Source: Virgibacillus doumboii
Lineage (GTDB): Bacteria > Bacillota > Bacilli > Bacillales > Amphibacillaceae
Direction: 5' to 3'
Assembly: GCF_902806455.1 (NCBI RefSeq)
Contig: NZ_CADCWQ010000002.1
Span: forward strand, 310,001 to 374,000
DNA length: 64,000 nucleotides
The notes beneath the pieces are model-generated. The model did not search any database. It was not told the origin of the DNA and saw nothing but the letters and a program-made list of their open reading frames with translations. Positions 17,700-25,184 of the stretch are shown piece after piece. Every line of letters begins with the position of its first letter. Within the stretch, counting starts at the first letter, position 1. Both the position numbers and the translations under genes were made by a program.

Positions 17700-17813
17700 A
17701 TGAATGGAAATGAAATAAGGGTTTTGATCTCAAAAGGGATAAGGGCGGGTTGTAACCATTCAGTTGCTTCTCCACGTCTGTTTAACAACAAATTTTCTGA
17801 ATACAGTTGTTAA
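17700..17813 (+). CDS. Possible 37-residue peptide
   Basis: A short frame MNGNEIRVLISKG... to TAA at 17811, with an excellent ribosome binding site (AAGGGAGG) in front of the ATG at 17700. Composition is not clearly membrane-like or secreted; two cysteines. Nothing is recognised. It could be a real small gene, a leader, or decay of a larger gene after the YqeB-like one. Confidence 0.3.
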   Translation: MNGNEIRVLISKGIRAGCNHSVASPRLFNNKFSEYSC

Positions 17814-17827
17814 ATATTACTAGACAG

Positions 17828-17856
17828 TTGGTAGATTATTAATGATATACTATATA
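17828..17856 (+). promoter_or_regulatory. Probable SigA promoter of the YkvI-type transporter
   Basis: TTGGTA (17828-17833), 17-bp spacer, TATATA (17851-17856), 43 bp before the start codon. Confidence 0.55.
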
Positions 17857-17899
17857 AGGTGTTCCATTTAGACAACTTAGAGATACTAAGGAGGATAAT

Positions 17900-18982
17900 A
17901 TGAAACGTATTTTGCAAATTGGAAGCGCTTTTATGGGTGTCATTGTCGGCGCTGGTTTAGCTTCCGGACAAGAGATTCTTCAGTATTTTACCAGTTTTGG
18001 TTACATGGGGATATTTGGAGCTATTATCTCAACCGCACTATTTGCATATCTTGGTTTTACACTGACAAAACTCGGGAGCCGCATGAAAGCAACGTCCCAT
18101 AAAGAAGCTATTTATAAGGTAAGTGGGAATAAATGGCTCGGCTTAATTGTTGACTATATCATTATTTTTACACTGTTTGGTGTAGGGGTTGTCATGATTG
18201 CAGCTGCAGGATCTATCTTCGGTCAGCAGTTCGGACTCCCGGCTGTTTTCGGTATAACCGTAATGAGCATTTTGACCGCAATTACCATTATGATGAATAT
18301 TGAAGGCGTGGTAAAAGTAATCGGCAGTATTACACCGTTTTTAATTCTGTCCGTAATCGCTGTGTCGATATACAGTCTTTTGACGATGGACGTGTCCTTT
18401 GCTCAACTTGAACCGGTTGCTGACGGCCAGCCATCATCATTGCCGAATTGGTTTATTTCAGGTATTAACTATGCTTCATTTAATATTGCAGTTGGTGCTT
18501 CAATGGCACTTCTGATGGGCGGCAGCGAGAAAAATGAAAAGGTTGCTTCACTCGGTGGACTTATTGGTGGACTTGGAATTGGTGTCATCATTGTGTTGAC
18601 CAACCTGGCCATTTTTTCCAAAATAGATGTCGTAGCCAATGTGGATATGCCGATGCTGAAACTGGTTAACGATATTTCGCCGGTATTGGGAATTCTGTAT
18701 GCGATCATTCTGTTCGGCATGATCTTCAATACTGCAGTTGGAATGTTCTTTGCCTTTGCAGCACGCTTTACGGATGTTGGAACCAAAAATCATAAAACAT
18801 TTGTTGTTATTACAGGAATTGCAGCCTTTATTCTGAGCTTTGTCGGCTTTACAGAGCTTGTTGCGCTGTTCTACCCGCTGATAGGCTATTTGGGACTCTT
18901 TCTGATTCTGGCGCTTATTATTGCACCGTTTAGAAATACAACATTCAGTAAAGATGAAAAGGCTTCTAGAAAAAGTGCCTAA
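17900..18982 (+). CDS. YkvI family membrane transporter
   Basis: A 360-residue protein with about ten hydrophobic segments and an N-terminal signature GVIVGAGLASGQEILQYF, typical of the YkvI family (APC/amino-acid-transporter-like fold). The unwound, glycine-rich first helix suggests a sodium-coupled transporter. Substrate is not established. ATG 17900 follows AAGGAGG, and a terminator closes the gene at 18997-19030. It appears monocistronic. Confidence 0.8.
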   Translation: MKRILQIGSAFMGVIVGAGLASGQEILQYFTSFGYMGIFGAIISTALFAYLGFTLTKLGSRMKATSHKEAIYKVSGNKWLGLIVDYIIIFTLFGVGVVMIAAAGSIFGQQFGLPAVFGITVMSILTAITIMMNIEGVVKVIGSITPFLILSVIAVSIYSLLTMDVSFAQLEPVADGQPSSLPNWFISGINYASFNIAVGASMALLMGGSEKNEKVASLGGLIGGLGIGVIIVLTNLAIFSKIDVVANVDMPMLKLVNDISPVLGILYAIILFGMIFNTAVGMFFAFAARFTDVGTKNHKTFVVITGIAAFILSFVGFTELVALFYPLIGYLGLFLILALIIAPFRNTTFSKDEKASRKSA

Positions 18983-18996
18983 ATCTATTTTGTAAG

Positions 18997-19030
18997 AGTG
19001 GCTTGCCAACGCTGGTAAGCCACTTTTTTA
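18997..19030 (+). terminator. Intrinsic terminator after the YkvI-type gene
   Basis: AGTGGCTTGCCA / TGGTAAGCCACT stem followed by T6. Confidence 0.9.
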
Positions 19031-19253
19031 GTTTCCACGGCTACATGAAGAACTCCGCATCTGACAAGCTAAATCGATCAAGCTCTTTTTTAAGAGTATC
19101 TTTCATTTTTCTTCCACATTATTCACTTCAAACTGGAAACAATACATAATTTATAACATATAAAATCGACTGACCTACACTCGTAATTATAGAATATGTG
19201 TGTAGGTGGTGTGAGTAATCCAGAATTCTATAACTATATTCGATAGCTAATGT
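19031..19253. other. Intergenic stretch between convergent genes
   Basis: No gene seen. One inverted repeat, CCTACAC (19174-19180) against GTGTAGG (19200-19206), without a T-run. Confidence 0.4.
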
Positions 19254-19284
19254 AAAAAATGGAGCCCGTTAAGACTCCACTTTT
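19254..19284 (-). terminator. Terminator of the MFS gene
   Basis: On the minus strand GTGGAG / CTCCAT stem followed by a T-run. Confidence 0.7.
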
Positions 19285-20469
19285 CTATCTTTTTATAGTA
19301 TTACTGCTAATACCAGTTGCATAGATGACACTGAGCATTACAAACAGGCTAAGAAAGCCATATTTAAATCCAATCGTATCAATCATAAACCCAAATAGTG
19401 GGAACAAGATCATGATACTGAAACTCTCCACTACACTAATCATTGAAAAGAAGGTGGAGCGGACATTACTCTGCAGTCTGTTCTGAATGAAATTCGAAAA
19501 GATTGGTTCAAATAAGGTAACAAGCTGCGATAATAGCAGAAAAGATAATACGATAGCCCAATCCGGAGACCATATAAATAATAGAAAGAAAGTTAAATAT
19601 AGAAGGTAGCCATAGTTTGCAATATTTATAAAGCTCCATTTTTCCTCTAATTTATGAGCGATCTTCGCCATTAGAACACCTAATAATCCCTCTACTGTGA
19701 AAATAATCCCGATTACCGTTGGACTGTATCCAAGCCGTGTGAAATACGCCTGACCATAGAAAGTTAGAATGACAATGGAAGTTGTCACCATTATAAAAAA
19801 GATAATAGGAATATGGATGGCCTGATTGTCTTTCCAAACCGTCATGCCTGCATTCAGCTGGTCCATCCATTGTTTCTTTATAGTAAGGTTTTTTGCCGGA
19901 CTTAATTCCTTCTCCGGTTCATGGAGTAAATAAATTGGAATAAGGGCCAGCACATGAGTAATGATAATTCCTCCATACACAAGTTCCCAGCTAACTTCAG
20001 CCATCAATCCACCTGCCAGCTTTGCCAGGCTTAGTGATAGAAGAGCAAGTGCAATCATGTTTCCAAATACTTTTGTATAAAGGTGTTCCTGGCTTTTTTC
20101 TTTTAACGTATCATAGGCTAGAGCTTCCTCAGCGCCGGACTGAAATGTCATCCCTGCTCCGAGCGTCATTAAAGCTAATCCAAACAAGCTAAGTGAATCA
20201 CTGATTAACATAAAACTCCCATATCCGATGCTAAGCAGGTTGCCAACTAACAGACTCACTTTTCTCCCGTACAGGTCAGCAACCACCCCGGTTGGAATTT
20301 CCAATAATACAACACTTAAATGCATTAGTGCCTCAACCAGACCAATTTGGCTCATACTCAAGCCTGAATCGCTCAGATAGATAACCCAGAGTGCACGGTC
20401 AAAAAACAATTGAGCGACAAAAATATAAATATAGATAAAACGAATATTCATTGTTAAACTTGCTTTCAT
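19285..20469 (-). CDS. Major facilitator superfamily exporter
   Basis: A 394-residue protein with twelve predicted membrane segments and the loop 2-3 motif GVVADLYGRKVSL, typical of drug/proton antiporters. Overall pattern resembles Gram-positive MFS drug exporters, but the substrate cannot be assigned. ATG 20469 follows GGAGG. Its leader contains a 43-residue reading frame and a terminator with a competing pairing, which suggests induction by attenuation, as for antibiotic-resistance genes of this type. Confidence 0.85.
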   Translation of the reverse strand: MKASLTMNIRFIYIYIFVAQLFFDRALWVIYLSDSGLSMSQIGLVEALMHLSVVLLEIPTGVVADLYGRKVSLLVGNLLSIGYGSFMLISDSLSLFGLALMTLGAGMTFQSGAEEALAYDTLKEKSQEHLYTKVFGNMIALALLSLSLAKLAGGLMAEVSWELVYGGIIITHVLALIPIYLLHEPEKELSPAKNLTIKKQWMDQLNAGMTVWKDNQAIHIPIIFFIMVTTSIVILTFYGQAYFTRLGYSPTVIGIIFTVEGLLGVLMAKIAHKLEEKWSFINIANYGYLLYLTFFLLFIWSPDWAIVLSFLLLSQLVTLFEPIFSNFIQNRLQSNVRSTFFSMISVVESFSIMILFPLFGFMIDTIGFKYGFLSLFVMLSVIYATGISSNTIKR

Positions 20470-20496
20470 TCTGATATCCTCCTGCTGTTCCGACGC

Positions 20497-20580
20497 AAAA
20501 AAGCCACAGGTAAAATACTTACCTGTGACCTGAGCAGGGGAGAAGCCTGTCTTCCAGTTTACCGATTATTTTGAGGTAAG
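20497..20580 (-). promoter_or_regulatory. Candidate transcription attenuator in front of the MFS gene
   Basis: On the minus strand a terminator hairpin CACAGGTAA / TTACCTGTG with 5-base loop and T6 lies 28 bp before the MFS start (20497-20528). Upstream, CTTACCT (complement of 20574-20580) can pair with AGGTAAG inside the terminator's first arm, and GGTAAA just after it can pair with TTTACC in the second arm. The two folds exclude each other. The stop codon of the short upstream frame is 12 bases before CTTACCT, so ribosome position could decide the fold. Confidence 0.6.
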
Positions 20581-20592
20581 AAATTTTTTACG

Positions 20593-20724
20593 TCAGAAGT
20601 GTAGTTTTGAAACTGTGCTAAAATTGGACATACGTATCCCGTTATTAAGCAAAGTTCCAAAAATGGACATCATGAACACAATAAATTGTTTCACTTCGTC
20701 CACAACTTCTTCCAACGTAAACAT
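20593..20724 (-). CDS. 43-residue leader peptide candidate
   Basis: Frame MFTLEEVVDEVKQFIVF... of 43 residues starting at ATG 20724 behind a near-perfect ribosome binding site (AAAGGAGG), ending at TGA 20593. It has an amphipathic/hydrophobic middle (FIVFMMSIFGTLL). It sits between the promoter region and the attenuator hairpin of the MFS exporter and is in the right place for a translated leader. It might alternatively be a small membrane peptide in its own right. Confidence 0.5.
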   Translation of the reverse strand: MFTLEEVVDEVKQFIVFMMSIFGTLLNNGIRMSNFSTVSKLHF

Positions 20725-20932
20725 TTCAACTACCTCCTTTCAATGATTGATATTTCTATCATAAGTTATTCCATTTAGATTAGCAATATTATCAAAGAAA
20801 TCAATAGTGAATGTGCATGATGAGTGGGACCAGCTAGGAGTGGGTTTAAACGTTAAGCCCACAGCTTCGCCCCATAACGGTTTAATAATCCCTTTCATGT
20901 ATCCTTTGACCTGCATTATCACATACTACAAT

Positions 20933-20961
20933 TTGACTATATGGAAATTGCATTATATAAT
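20933..20961 (+). promoter_or_regulatory. SigA promoter of the GbsR-type operon
   Basis: TTGACT (20933-20938), 17-bp spacer, perfect TATAAT (20956-20961). The rest of the gap 20725-20932 holds only an unsupported minus-strand frame. Confidence 0.85.
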
Positions 20962-20970
20962 ATAACCAAC

Positions 20971-21001
20971 TTGTTCAAAATGTACTAAAAAAATTGAACA
21001 A
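20971..21001 (+). promoter_or_regulatory. Candidate GbsR-type operator
   Basis: Perfect 8-bp inverted repeat TTGTTCAA (20971-20978) and TTGAACAA (20994-21001) separated by 15 bp, starting at the expected transcription start. Position fits autorepression by the GbsR-type protein encoded next. Confidence 0.7.
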
Positions 21002-21035
21002 AATGAACATTACCGGAGAGAAGGGAAGGTGAGAA

Positions 21036-21602
21036 ATGGAATTGGATAACGATATTCAAAAAGTGGAAGAGTCACGGGATATTCTGATAAGCGCAATCGC
21101 TCAAACAATGGTCATTTATGGGGTAACTCCATCGGTTGGGAGAATTTACGGCGTTCTTTATTTTGCAGACAAGCCCCTTAATCTTGATGAAATAAAAGAT
21201 CAGGTTGCGATGAGTAAAGGAAGCGTCAGTACAGGATTACGGGATCTTCTTGACACGGAAATGGTGATCAAAGTTTGGAAAAAAGGCAATCGGAAAGATC
21301 ATTATATTGCAGAAAAAGACTTTTTTAAGAATTTTTTTGCCTTCTTTGTCAAAAAGCTAAGACAGGAACGAAATATAATCTCAAGAGCCAATCAACAGGT
21401 TGAAGGAACTTTGAAGGATATCGCAGCAAACACTCAATCTGATAAGGCAAAAGAAATGGCACAGGGAGACTTGGCTGATATTGAGCAAACGATGGTCTAT
21501 TTTGACTGGACGCTTAAATTAGCAAACGCTATGGAAACAAGGGAGATATTTGAGTACTTCCCGGTAAAAAGAAAAGATGGTGACAACGATGAACAAGACT
21601 AA
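21036..21602 (+). CDS. GbsR/MarR-type transcriptional regulator
   Basis: A 188-residue regulator of the GbsR/OpcR group (MarR superfamily). The winged helix is visible at about residues 35-95 (GRIYGVLYFADKPLNLDEI and MSKGSVSTGLRDLLD), followed by a long helical region. Family members repress glycine-betaine synthesis or uptake genes and respond to choline or osmotic state. It heads a three-gene cluster with an isochorismatase-like hydrolase (overlap of 14 bases) and a betaine-type binding protein, under its own promoter and inverted repeat. The ligand is probably a quaternary amine, by inference from neighbours. Confidence 0.82.
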   Translation: MELDNDIQKVEESRDILISAIAQTMVIYGVTPSVGRIYGVLYFADKPLNLDEIKDQVAMSKGSVSTGLRDLLDTEMVIKVWKKGNRKDHYIAEKDFFKNFFAFFVKKLRQERNIISRANQQVEGTLKDIAANTQSDKAKEMAQGDLADIEQTMVYFDWTLKLANAMETREIFEYFPVKRKDGDNDEQD

Positions 21603-22248
21603 CACAGCATTGGTACTAATTGATGTGCAAAAAGAAAGTGAGTTTGGGATTGAAGGCGTGGATGCCGTAGTAAACAACACAGAGCGATTAATTGCAGCAT
21701 GCCGAAAAATAGGTGTTCCTGTAATATTTACACGGCACATTAACCGTGAAGATACGGTTGGCCTGTCAAATGAAGAACCATTGACCGAAGATGGCAAACC
21801 GGTATTCTATAATGACGGAACCGATGCGGTGGAAATCATGGATAGTATCAGGCCTGAAGATGGAGATATTGTCATTGATAAATACAGATGGAGCAGTTTT
21901 TATGATACAAGTTTAGATCTTATCCTCAGGAATATGGGAGTTAAGCACTTAATAATGGGTGGCTTTGTCACTGACGGCTGTTTGATGACTTCTGTGTTTG
22001 ACGCCTACTTCCGGGACTACCAGGTGAATTTGGTTAAAGATATGTGCGGTGCAACGAATGAAGGTGCACACATGGCATCCATTTTAACGATGGCAAACTG
22101 GGTTTATGATCTCGCTGTCTTTAATACGTCTGAAATAATAAAAAAATTAAACGGTGAATCGCATAAAAACTGGAAATCCCCGTATCCCGATCAACTGCAA
22201 TTTACACCTGAAAATATGCGACAGGTATTTGATGAATTAAACAAGTAA
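21589..22248 (+). CDS. Isochorismatase-family cysteine hydrolase
   Basis: A 219-residue hydrolase of the isochorismatase-like fold. The triad is visible: Asp in ALVLIDVQK, Lys in IVIDKYRWS, Cys in GGFVTDGCLMTSVFDA. Family members hydrolyse amides such as nicotinamide, N-carbamoylsarcosine or biuret; the substrate here is unknown. ATG 21589 is preferred (GGTGA 5 bases upstream); ATG 21577 would add four residues. It overlaps the regulator gene and is followed 47 bases later by a betaine-type binding protein, so an amide or ester derivative of a quaternary amine is a reasonable guess only. Confidence 0.82.
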   Translation: MNKTNTALVLIDVQKESEFGIEGVDAVVNNTERLIAACRKIGVPVIFTRHINREDTVGLSNEEPLTEDGKPVFYNDGTDAVEIMDSIRPEDGDIVIDKYRWSSFYDTSLDLILRNMGVKHLIMGGFVTDGCLMTSVFDAYFRDYQVNLVKDMCGATNEGAHMASILTMANWVYDLAVFNTSEIIKKLNGESHKNWKSPYPDQLQFTPENMRQVFDELNK

Positions 22249-22295
22249 CAAGTTAATAATAAGGGTTATGCAAACAACAAGAGGAGGACAAATAA

Positions 22296-23231
22296 ATGTT
22301 GAAGAAAACAAAATTAGTTAGTATTAGCGTAATTATTATGCTATCGATGATCTTGTCAGCGTGTGGCGGTGGCGGCAATGATAATAACGAAGGCAATAAT
22401 GCATCAGATAATAAAAAAGAAGGGGACAACCTTGGACAGAAAGAATTAACAATTCCTTATGTTGCATGGGCGTCAGCGACAGCAAGTAACCATGTAATGG
22501 AAGTAGTACTGGAAGAGGCTGGTTATGATGTAACCTTAAAACAGGTCAATTCAGGAGCAATGTACACGGCTGTTTCTGATGGTTCAGCAGATGCAACCGT
22601 CTGTGTATGGCTGCCTCACACAGACGCTAGTTACTGGGAAAAGTATAAACAAGACCTTGTCCATCTTGGTCCGAACCTGGAAGGAGCACCACTCGGTCTT
22701 GTTGTTCCAAAATATATGGATATAAACTCGATTGAAGATCTAGCTAAGAATACAAACTCAGTTGGAGATAATACAGAGTGGACAATTACAGGGATAGAAC
22801 CTGGTGCCGGACAAATGAAACACACGAAAGAGAATGTTATGCCGGAGTACGGGTTGGATAAATGGAATCTGCAAGCCAGCTCTTCACCTGCAATGGCAGC
22901 ATCATTGGGTGATGCAATTGAGAAAAAAGAACCAATCATTGTTACCCTTTGGTCACCACATTGGGCATTTGCTAAATGGGATTTGAAGTATCTGGAAGAT
23001 CCGAAAAATATTTACGGCGACCCTGATAACATTAACACAATTGTTCGGAAAGGCCTGGAAGAGGACGCACCAAAAGCACACAAAATTCTAGATCAATTTA
23101 AATGGAACAAAAAACAAATTGGTGAAGTAATGGTGAAAATCAACAATGGTATGGAACCTGCCGAGGCAGCACAAGAATGGGTTAAGAACAACCAGGATAC
23201 TGTTAGTAAGTGGACAAAAGGTGTTAAGTAA
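22296..23231 (+). CDS. Glycine betaine/proline-type ABC substrate-binding lipoprotein
   Basis: A 311-residue secreted lipoprotein: signal peptide ending at the lipobox LSAC (Cys near residue 23), an acidic Asn-rich linker, then an OpuAC/ProX-type binding domain. Several tryptophans that could form the aromatic cage for a quaternary ammonium group are visible (PYVAWAS, CVWLPHTDASYW, VTLWSPHWAFAKW). It is an orphan: no permease or ATPase gene lies nearby, so it must use a transporter encoded elsewhere or act as a sensor. It is the last gene of the GbsR-type cluster and is followed by a terminator. Confidence 0.88.
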   Translation: MLKKTKLVSISVIIMLSMILSACGGGGNDNNEGNNASDNKKEGDNLGQKELTIPYVAWASATASNHVMEVVLEEAGYDVTLKQVNSGAMYTAVSDGSADATVCVWLPHTDASYWEKYKQDLVHLGPNLEGAPLGLVVPKYMDINSIEDLAKNTNSVGDNTEWTITGIEPGAGQMKHTKENVMPEYGLDKWNLQASSSPAMAASLGDAIEKKEPIIVTLWSPHWAFAKWDLKYLEDPKNIYGDPDNINTIVRKGLEEDAPKAHKILDQFKWNKKQIGEVMVKINNGMEPAEAAQEWVKNNQDTVSKWTKGVK

Positions 23232-23255
23232 TAGCAAATTAGAATAATTAAAGCG

Positions 23256-23293
23256 AAGGCATTGTCTGTACAGAGGGCAATGCCTTTATTTTA
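23256..23293 (+). terminator. Terminator of the GbsR-type operon
   Basis: AAGGCATTG / CAATGCCTT stem with a T-rich tail. Confidence 0.85.
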
Positions 23294-23359
23294 TCCGCAC
23301 TGTAATAACCAGCGTATATGTTATGATAGGCTTACAAATGATGAAGGAGTCTTGACCAA

Positions 23360-24049
23360 GTGAATATTCCAATTTTATTCGAAGACAACCACCTGCTAGT
23401 AGTCGAAAAGCCGGTGAATATACCAGTACAGGGAGATCGTACAGGGGATAATGATTTGCTTTCTATATTAAAGCAGGACATAAAAATCCGTTACCAGAAG
23501 CCCGGGAATGTATTTCTGGCACTGGTACACCGCCTGGATCGTCCTGTTGGCGGTGTGATGGTTTTTGCCAAAACATCAAAAGCTGCTTCCCGTTTGTCAG
23601 ATTCAATTCGCAGGGGTGCGTTTGATAAGAAATATCTGGCAGCAGTTCGGGGCAAACCTTTCAGGGATCGGGCAACACTGGAGGATTACCTGATTAAGGA
23701 TACCCGCGAAAACAAAGTGTATACTGTTTCTTCTGATCATAAAAAGGCAAAAAAAGCGGTGCTTGACTATGAAGTGCTTGGTGAAAAAGAAGGATTAACG
23801 CTGTTGTCTATTAATTTACATACAGGCAGGCCGCATCAAATACGTGTCCAGCTTTCTGCGATGGGAAACCCCATCTATGGAGATCAAAAATATGGGCAGA
23901 AGGTTAACAAACCTGGGCAGCAAATTGCACTATGGGCATATACACTTGCATTTGAACATCCAACAAAAAAAGACATGACAGAAGCAACGTCATTGCCGCC
24001 TAAGGAGTATCCGTGGAATCTGTGGCAGGATGGATCCCTTAAACGATAG
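23360..24049 (+). CDS. RluA family pseudouridine synthase
   Basis: A 229-residue RNA pseudouridine synthase of the short RluA type without an S4 domain. The catalytic Asp is in VHRLDRPVGGV (about residue 57), and the RNA-binding patterns HTGRPHQIRVQL and GDQKYG are present. The GTG start at 23360 follows AAGGAG. It modifies a uridine in rRNA or tRNA; the exact target cannot be assigned. Confidence 0.88.
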   Translation: MNIPILFEDNHLLVVEKPVNIPVQGDRTGDNDLLSILKQDIKIRYQKPGNVFLALVHRLDRPVGGVMVFAKTSKAASRLSDSIRRGAFDKKYLAAVRGKPFRDRATLEDYLIKDTRENKVYTVSSDHKKAKKAVLDYEVLGEKEGLTLLSINLHTGRPHQIRVQLSAMGNPIYGDQKYGQKVNKPGQQIALWAYTLAFEHPTKKDMTEATSLPPKEYPWNLWQDGSLKR

Positions 24050-24060
24050 AGGTATAATTG

Positions 24061-24089
24061 TGAAACTTTTTCATATTGTTGATCGTAGT
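24061..24089 (+). promoter_or_regulatory. SigW-type promoter candidate before the YbjQ operon
   Basis: TGAAAC (24061-24066), 17-bp spacer, CGTAGT (24084-24089). Same -35 and spacer length as the sigW promoter in this window; the -10 keeps the CGTA core. Confidence 0.6.
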
Positions 24090-24118
24090 AATAAAAAAAA
24101 CATTTGACAGGAGTAAAC

Positions 24119-24340
24119 ATGATTCGTACAGGACTTATCCTTATTCCATTATCGACAGTCTTTTACGTCTTAGCTGTTACCGTTTCTTTTTTTGCCAGCA
24201 ATTATTTGTATAATATTACGTTAATAATCAGTGCCATAGTATTAGGGAGTTTAGGTACTTCATTGGTGTTTTTTGGTGTGTTAAAAGATAGGGTTAAATC
24301 AAAAAAGGAGGAAGATCAGGATGATATTAGTAAATACTGA
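24119..24340 (+). CDS. Small two-segment membrane protein
   Basis: A 73-residue protein with two hydrophobic segments (about residues 5-27 and 32-55) and a short charged cytoplasmic tail. ATG 24119 is preferred (CAGGAG upstream). It overlaps the YbjQ gene by 20 bases, so the two are surely co-expressed. Nothing is known to me of its function; position behind a SigW-type promoter suggests an envelope-stress role. Confidence 0.65.
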   Translation: MIRTGLILIPLSTVFYVLAVTVSFFASNYLYNITLIISAIVLGSLGTSLVFFGVLKDRVKSKKEEDQDDISKY

Positions 24341-24641
24341 AACCATTCCGGGATATGAGATCACCGAGGTGAAGGGTATGGCAAAAGGTAATGTTGTCAG
24401 GGCAAAACATGTTGGTAAGGACATTGTCGCCGGACTTAGAAATATCGTGGGGGGAGAAGTGACAGAGTATACAGAAATGATGACGGATTCCAGGCAAAGG
24501 GCAGTGCAGCGAATGGTTGAGGATGCGGAGAAAATGGGAGCAGACGCAGTAGTTAATATCCGCTTTATGACTGCACAGGTTGCAGCCGGAGCAGCTGAAC
24601 TTTTGGCATATGGAACAGCGGTAACGGTTCGAAAAAGTTGA
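24321..24641 (+). CDS. YbjQ/UPF0145 family protein
   Basis: A 106-residue protein of the YbjQ (UPF0145) family. The typical start (ILVNTETIPGYEITEVKGMAKGNVVRA) and the central AEKMGADAVVNIRF are visible. The fold is a small alpha/beta oligomeric domain once annotated as heavy-metal binding; function is unproven. It overlaps the small membrane gene upstream. A dispersed repeat element starts 20 bp after its stop, where a terminator would be expected. Confidence 0.85.
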   Translation: MILVNTETIPGYEITEVKGMAKGNVVRAKHVGKDIVAGLRNIVGGEVTEYTEMMTDSRQRAVQRMVEDAEKMGADAVVNIRFMTAQVAAGAAELLAYGTAVTVRKS

Positions 24642-24660
24642 TCTGGATGATTTCCTGTGG

Positions 24661-24840
24661 GCGGACATATTTTCCGTTATATTAAGGAAACCACGTTAAT
24701 TTATGTTTTGGCGGACATATATTCCGCTAACTGCTTAAATCTGCAGAAAATCGGTCCTGTATTTGACCAATAACGGAATAAATGTCCGCGAACTTCATAA
24801 AATCATTGTTTTTACCACTAATAACGGAACAAATGTCCGA
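24661..24840. repeat. Four-motif inverted element, copy 1
   Basis: Two direct motifs GCGGACATATTTTCCGTTA (24661) and GCGGACATATATTCCGCTAA (24711), then two inverted motifs TAACGGAATAAATGTCCGC (24771) and TAACGGAACAAATGTCCG (24822). Spacing within each pair is 50-51 bp. It occupies the gap between the convergent YbjQ and minus-strand small gene. A second copy is at 47924. Confidence 0.85.
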
Positions 24841-24867
24841 ATACAAAGACTCATGGATCCATCCAGT

Positions 24868-25086
24868 TCATGAATTATTATTAATCTGTGATATCTCTTT
24901 TTTGGCAATTGTTTCATTGGCATCTTCCAGTTCTTTATGTTTATCGACAGAATCCCCCGCATAATTATCTTCCACTTCGAACGGATGGTTGGCATCCAAC
25001 CCGTCGTGAACGCGGAACTCCCCGTCAGAATTTGCATTTGCCTGTGTGGGCAACGGGAATTCCTTTTTCTTGCGTTGTTTTTTCAT
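24868..25086 (-). CDS. Small hydrophilic protein of unknown function
   Basis: A 72-residue very hydrophilic, acidic protein (KKQRKKKEFPLPTQANANS, then many Asp/Glu/Asn). No membrane segment or known domain. ATG 25086 follows GAGGTGA. Composition suggests a disordered protein like those found in spores or under dehydration stress, but this is a guess from composition. Confidence 0.5.
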   Translation of the reverse strand: MKKQRKKKEFPLPTQANANSDGEFRVHDGLDANHPFEVEDNYAGDSVDKHKELEDANETIAKKEISQINNNS

Positions 25087-25150
25087 ATGATTCACCTCAG
25101 TATATAGGGTGTATGGGAGGATGCTTTTTATACACTTATAAAATACTGCA

Positions 25151-25177
25151 CAAAAAAAGAAAGCGGGTCACCACCCG
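25151..25177 (-). terminator. Terminator of the DUF1992 gene
   Basis: On the minus strand CGGGT / ACCCG stem and then CTTTCTTTTTTT. Confidence 0.75.
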
Positions 25178-25184
25178 ATTTCTC

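Noticed and set aside
20609..20640. TGAAAC followed by CGTATC on the plus strand, SigW-like
   Set aside because: Spacer is 19 bp, too long for SigW, and it lies inside the minus-strand leader peptide frame with no plus-strand gene nearby.
20740..20922. 60-codon minus-strand frame upstream of the leader peptide
   Set aside because: No convincing start signal and no recognisable features; it ends exactly at the ribosome binding site of the 43-codon frame, so a translated upstream leader cannot be fully excluded, but support is too weak to list.
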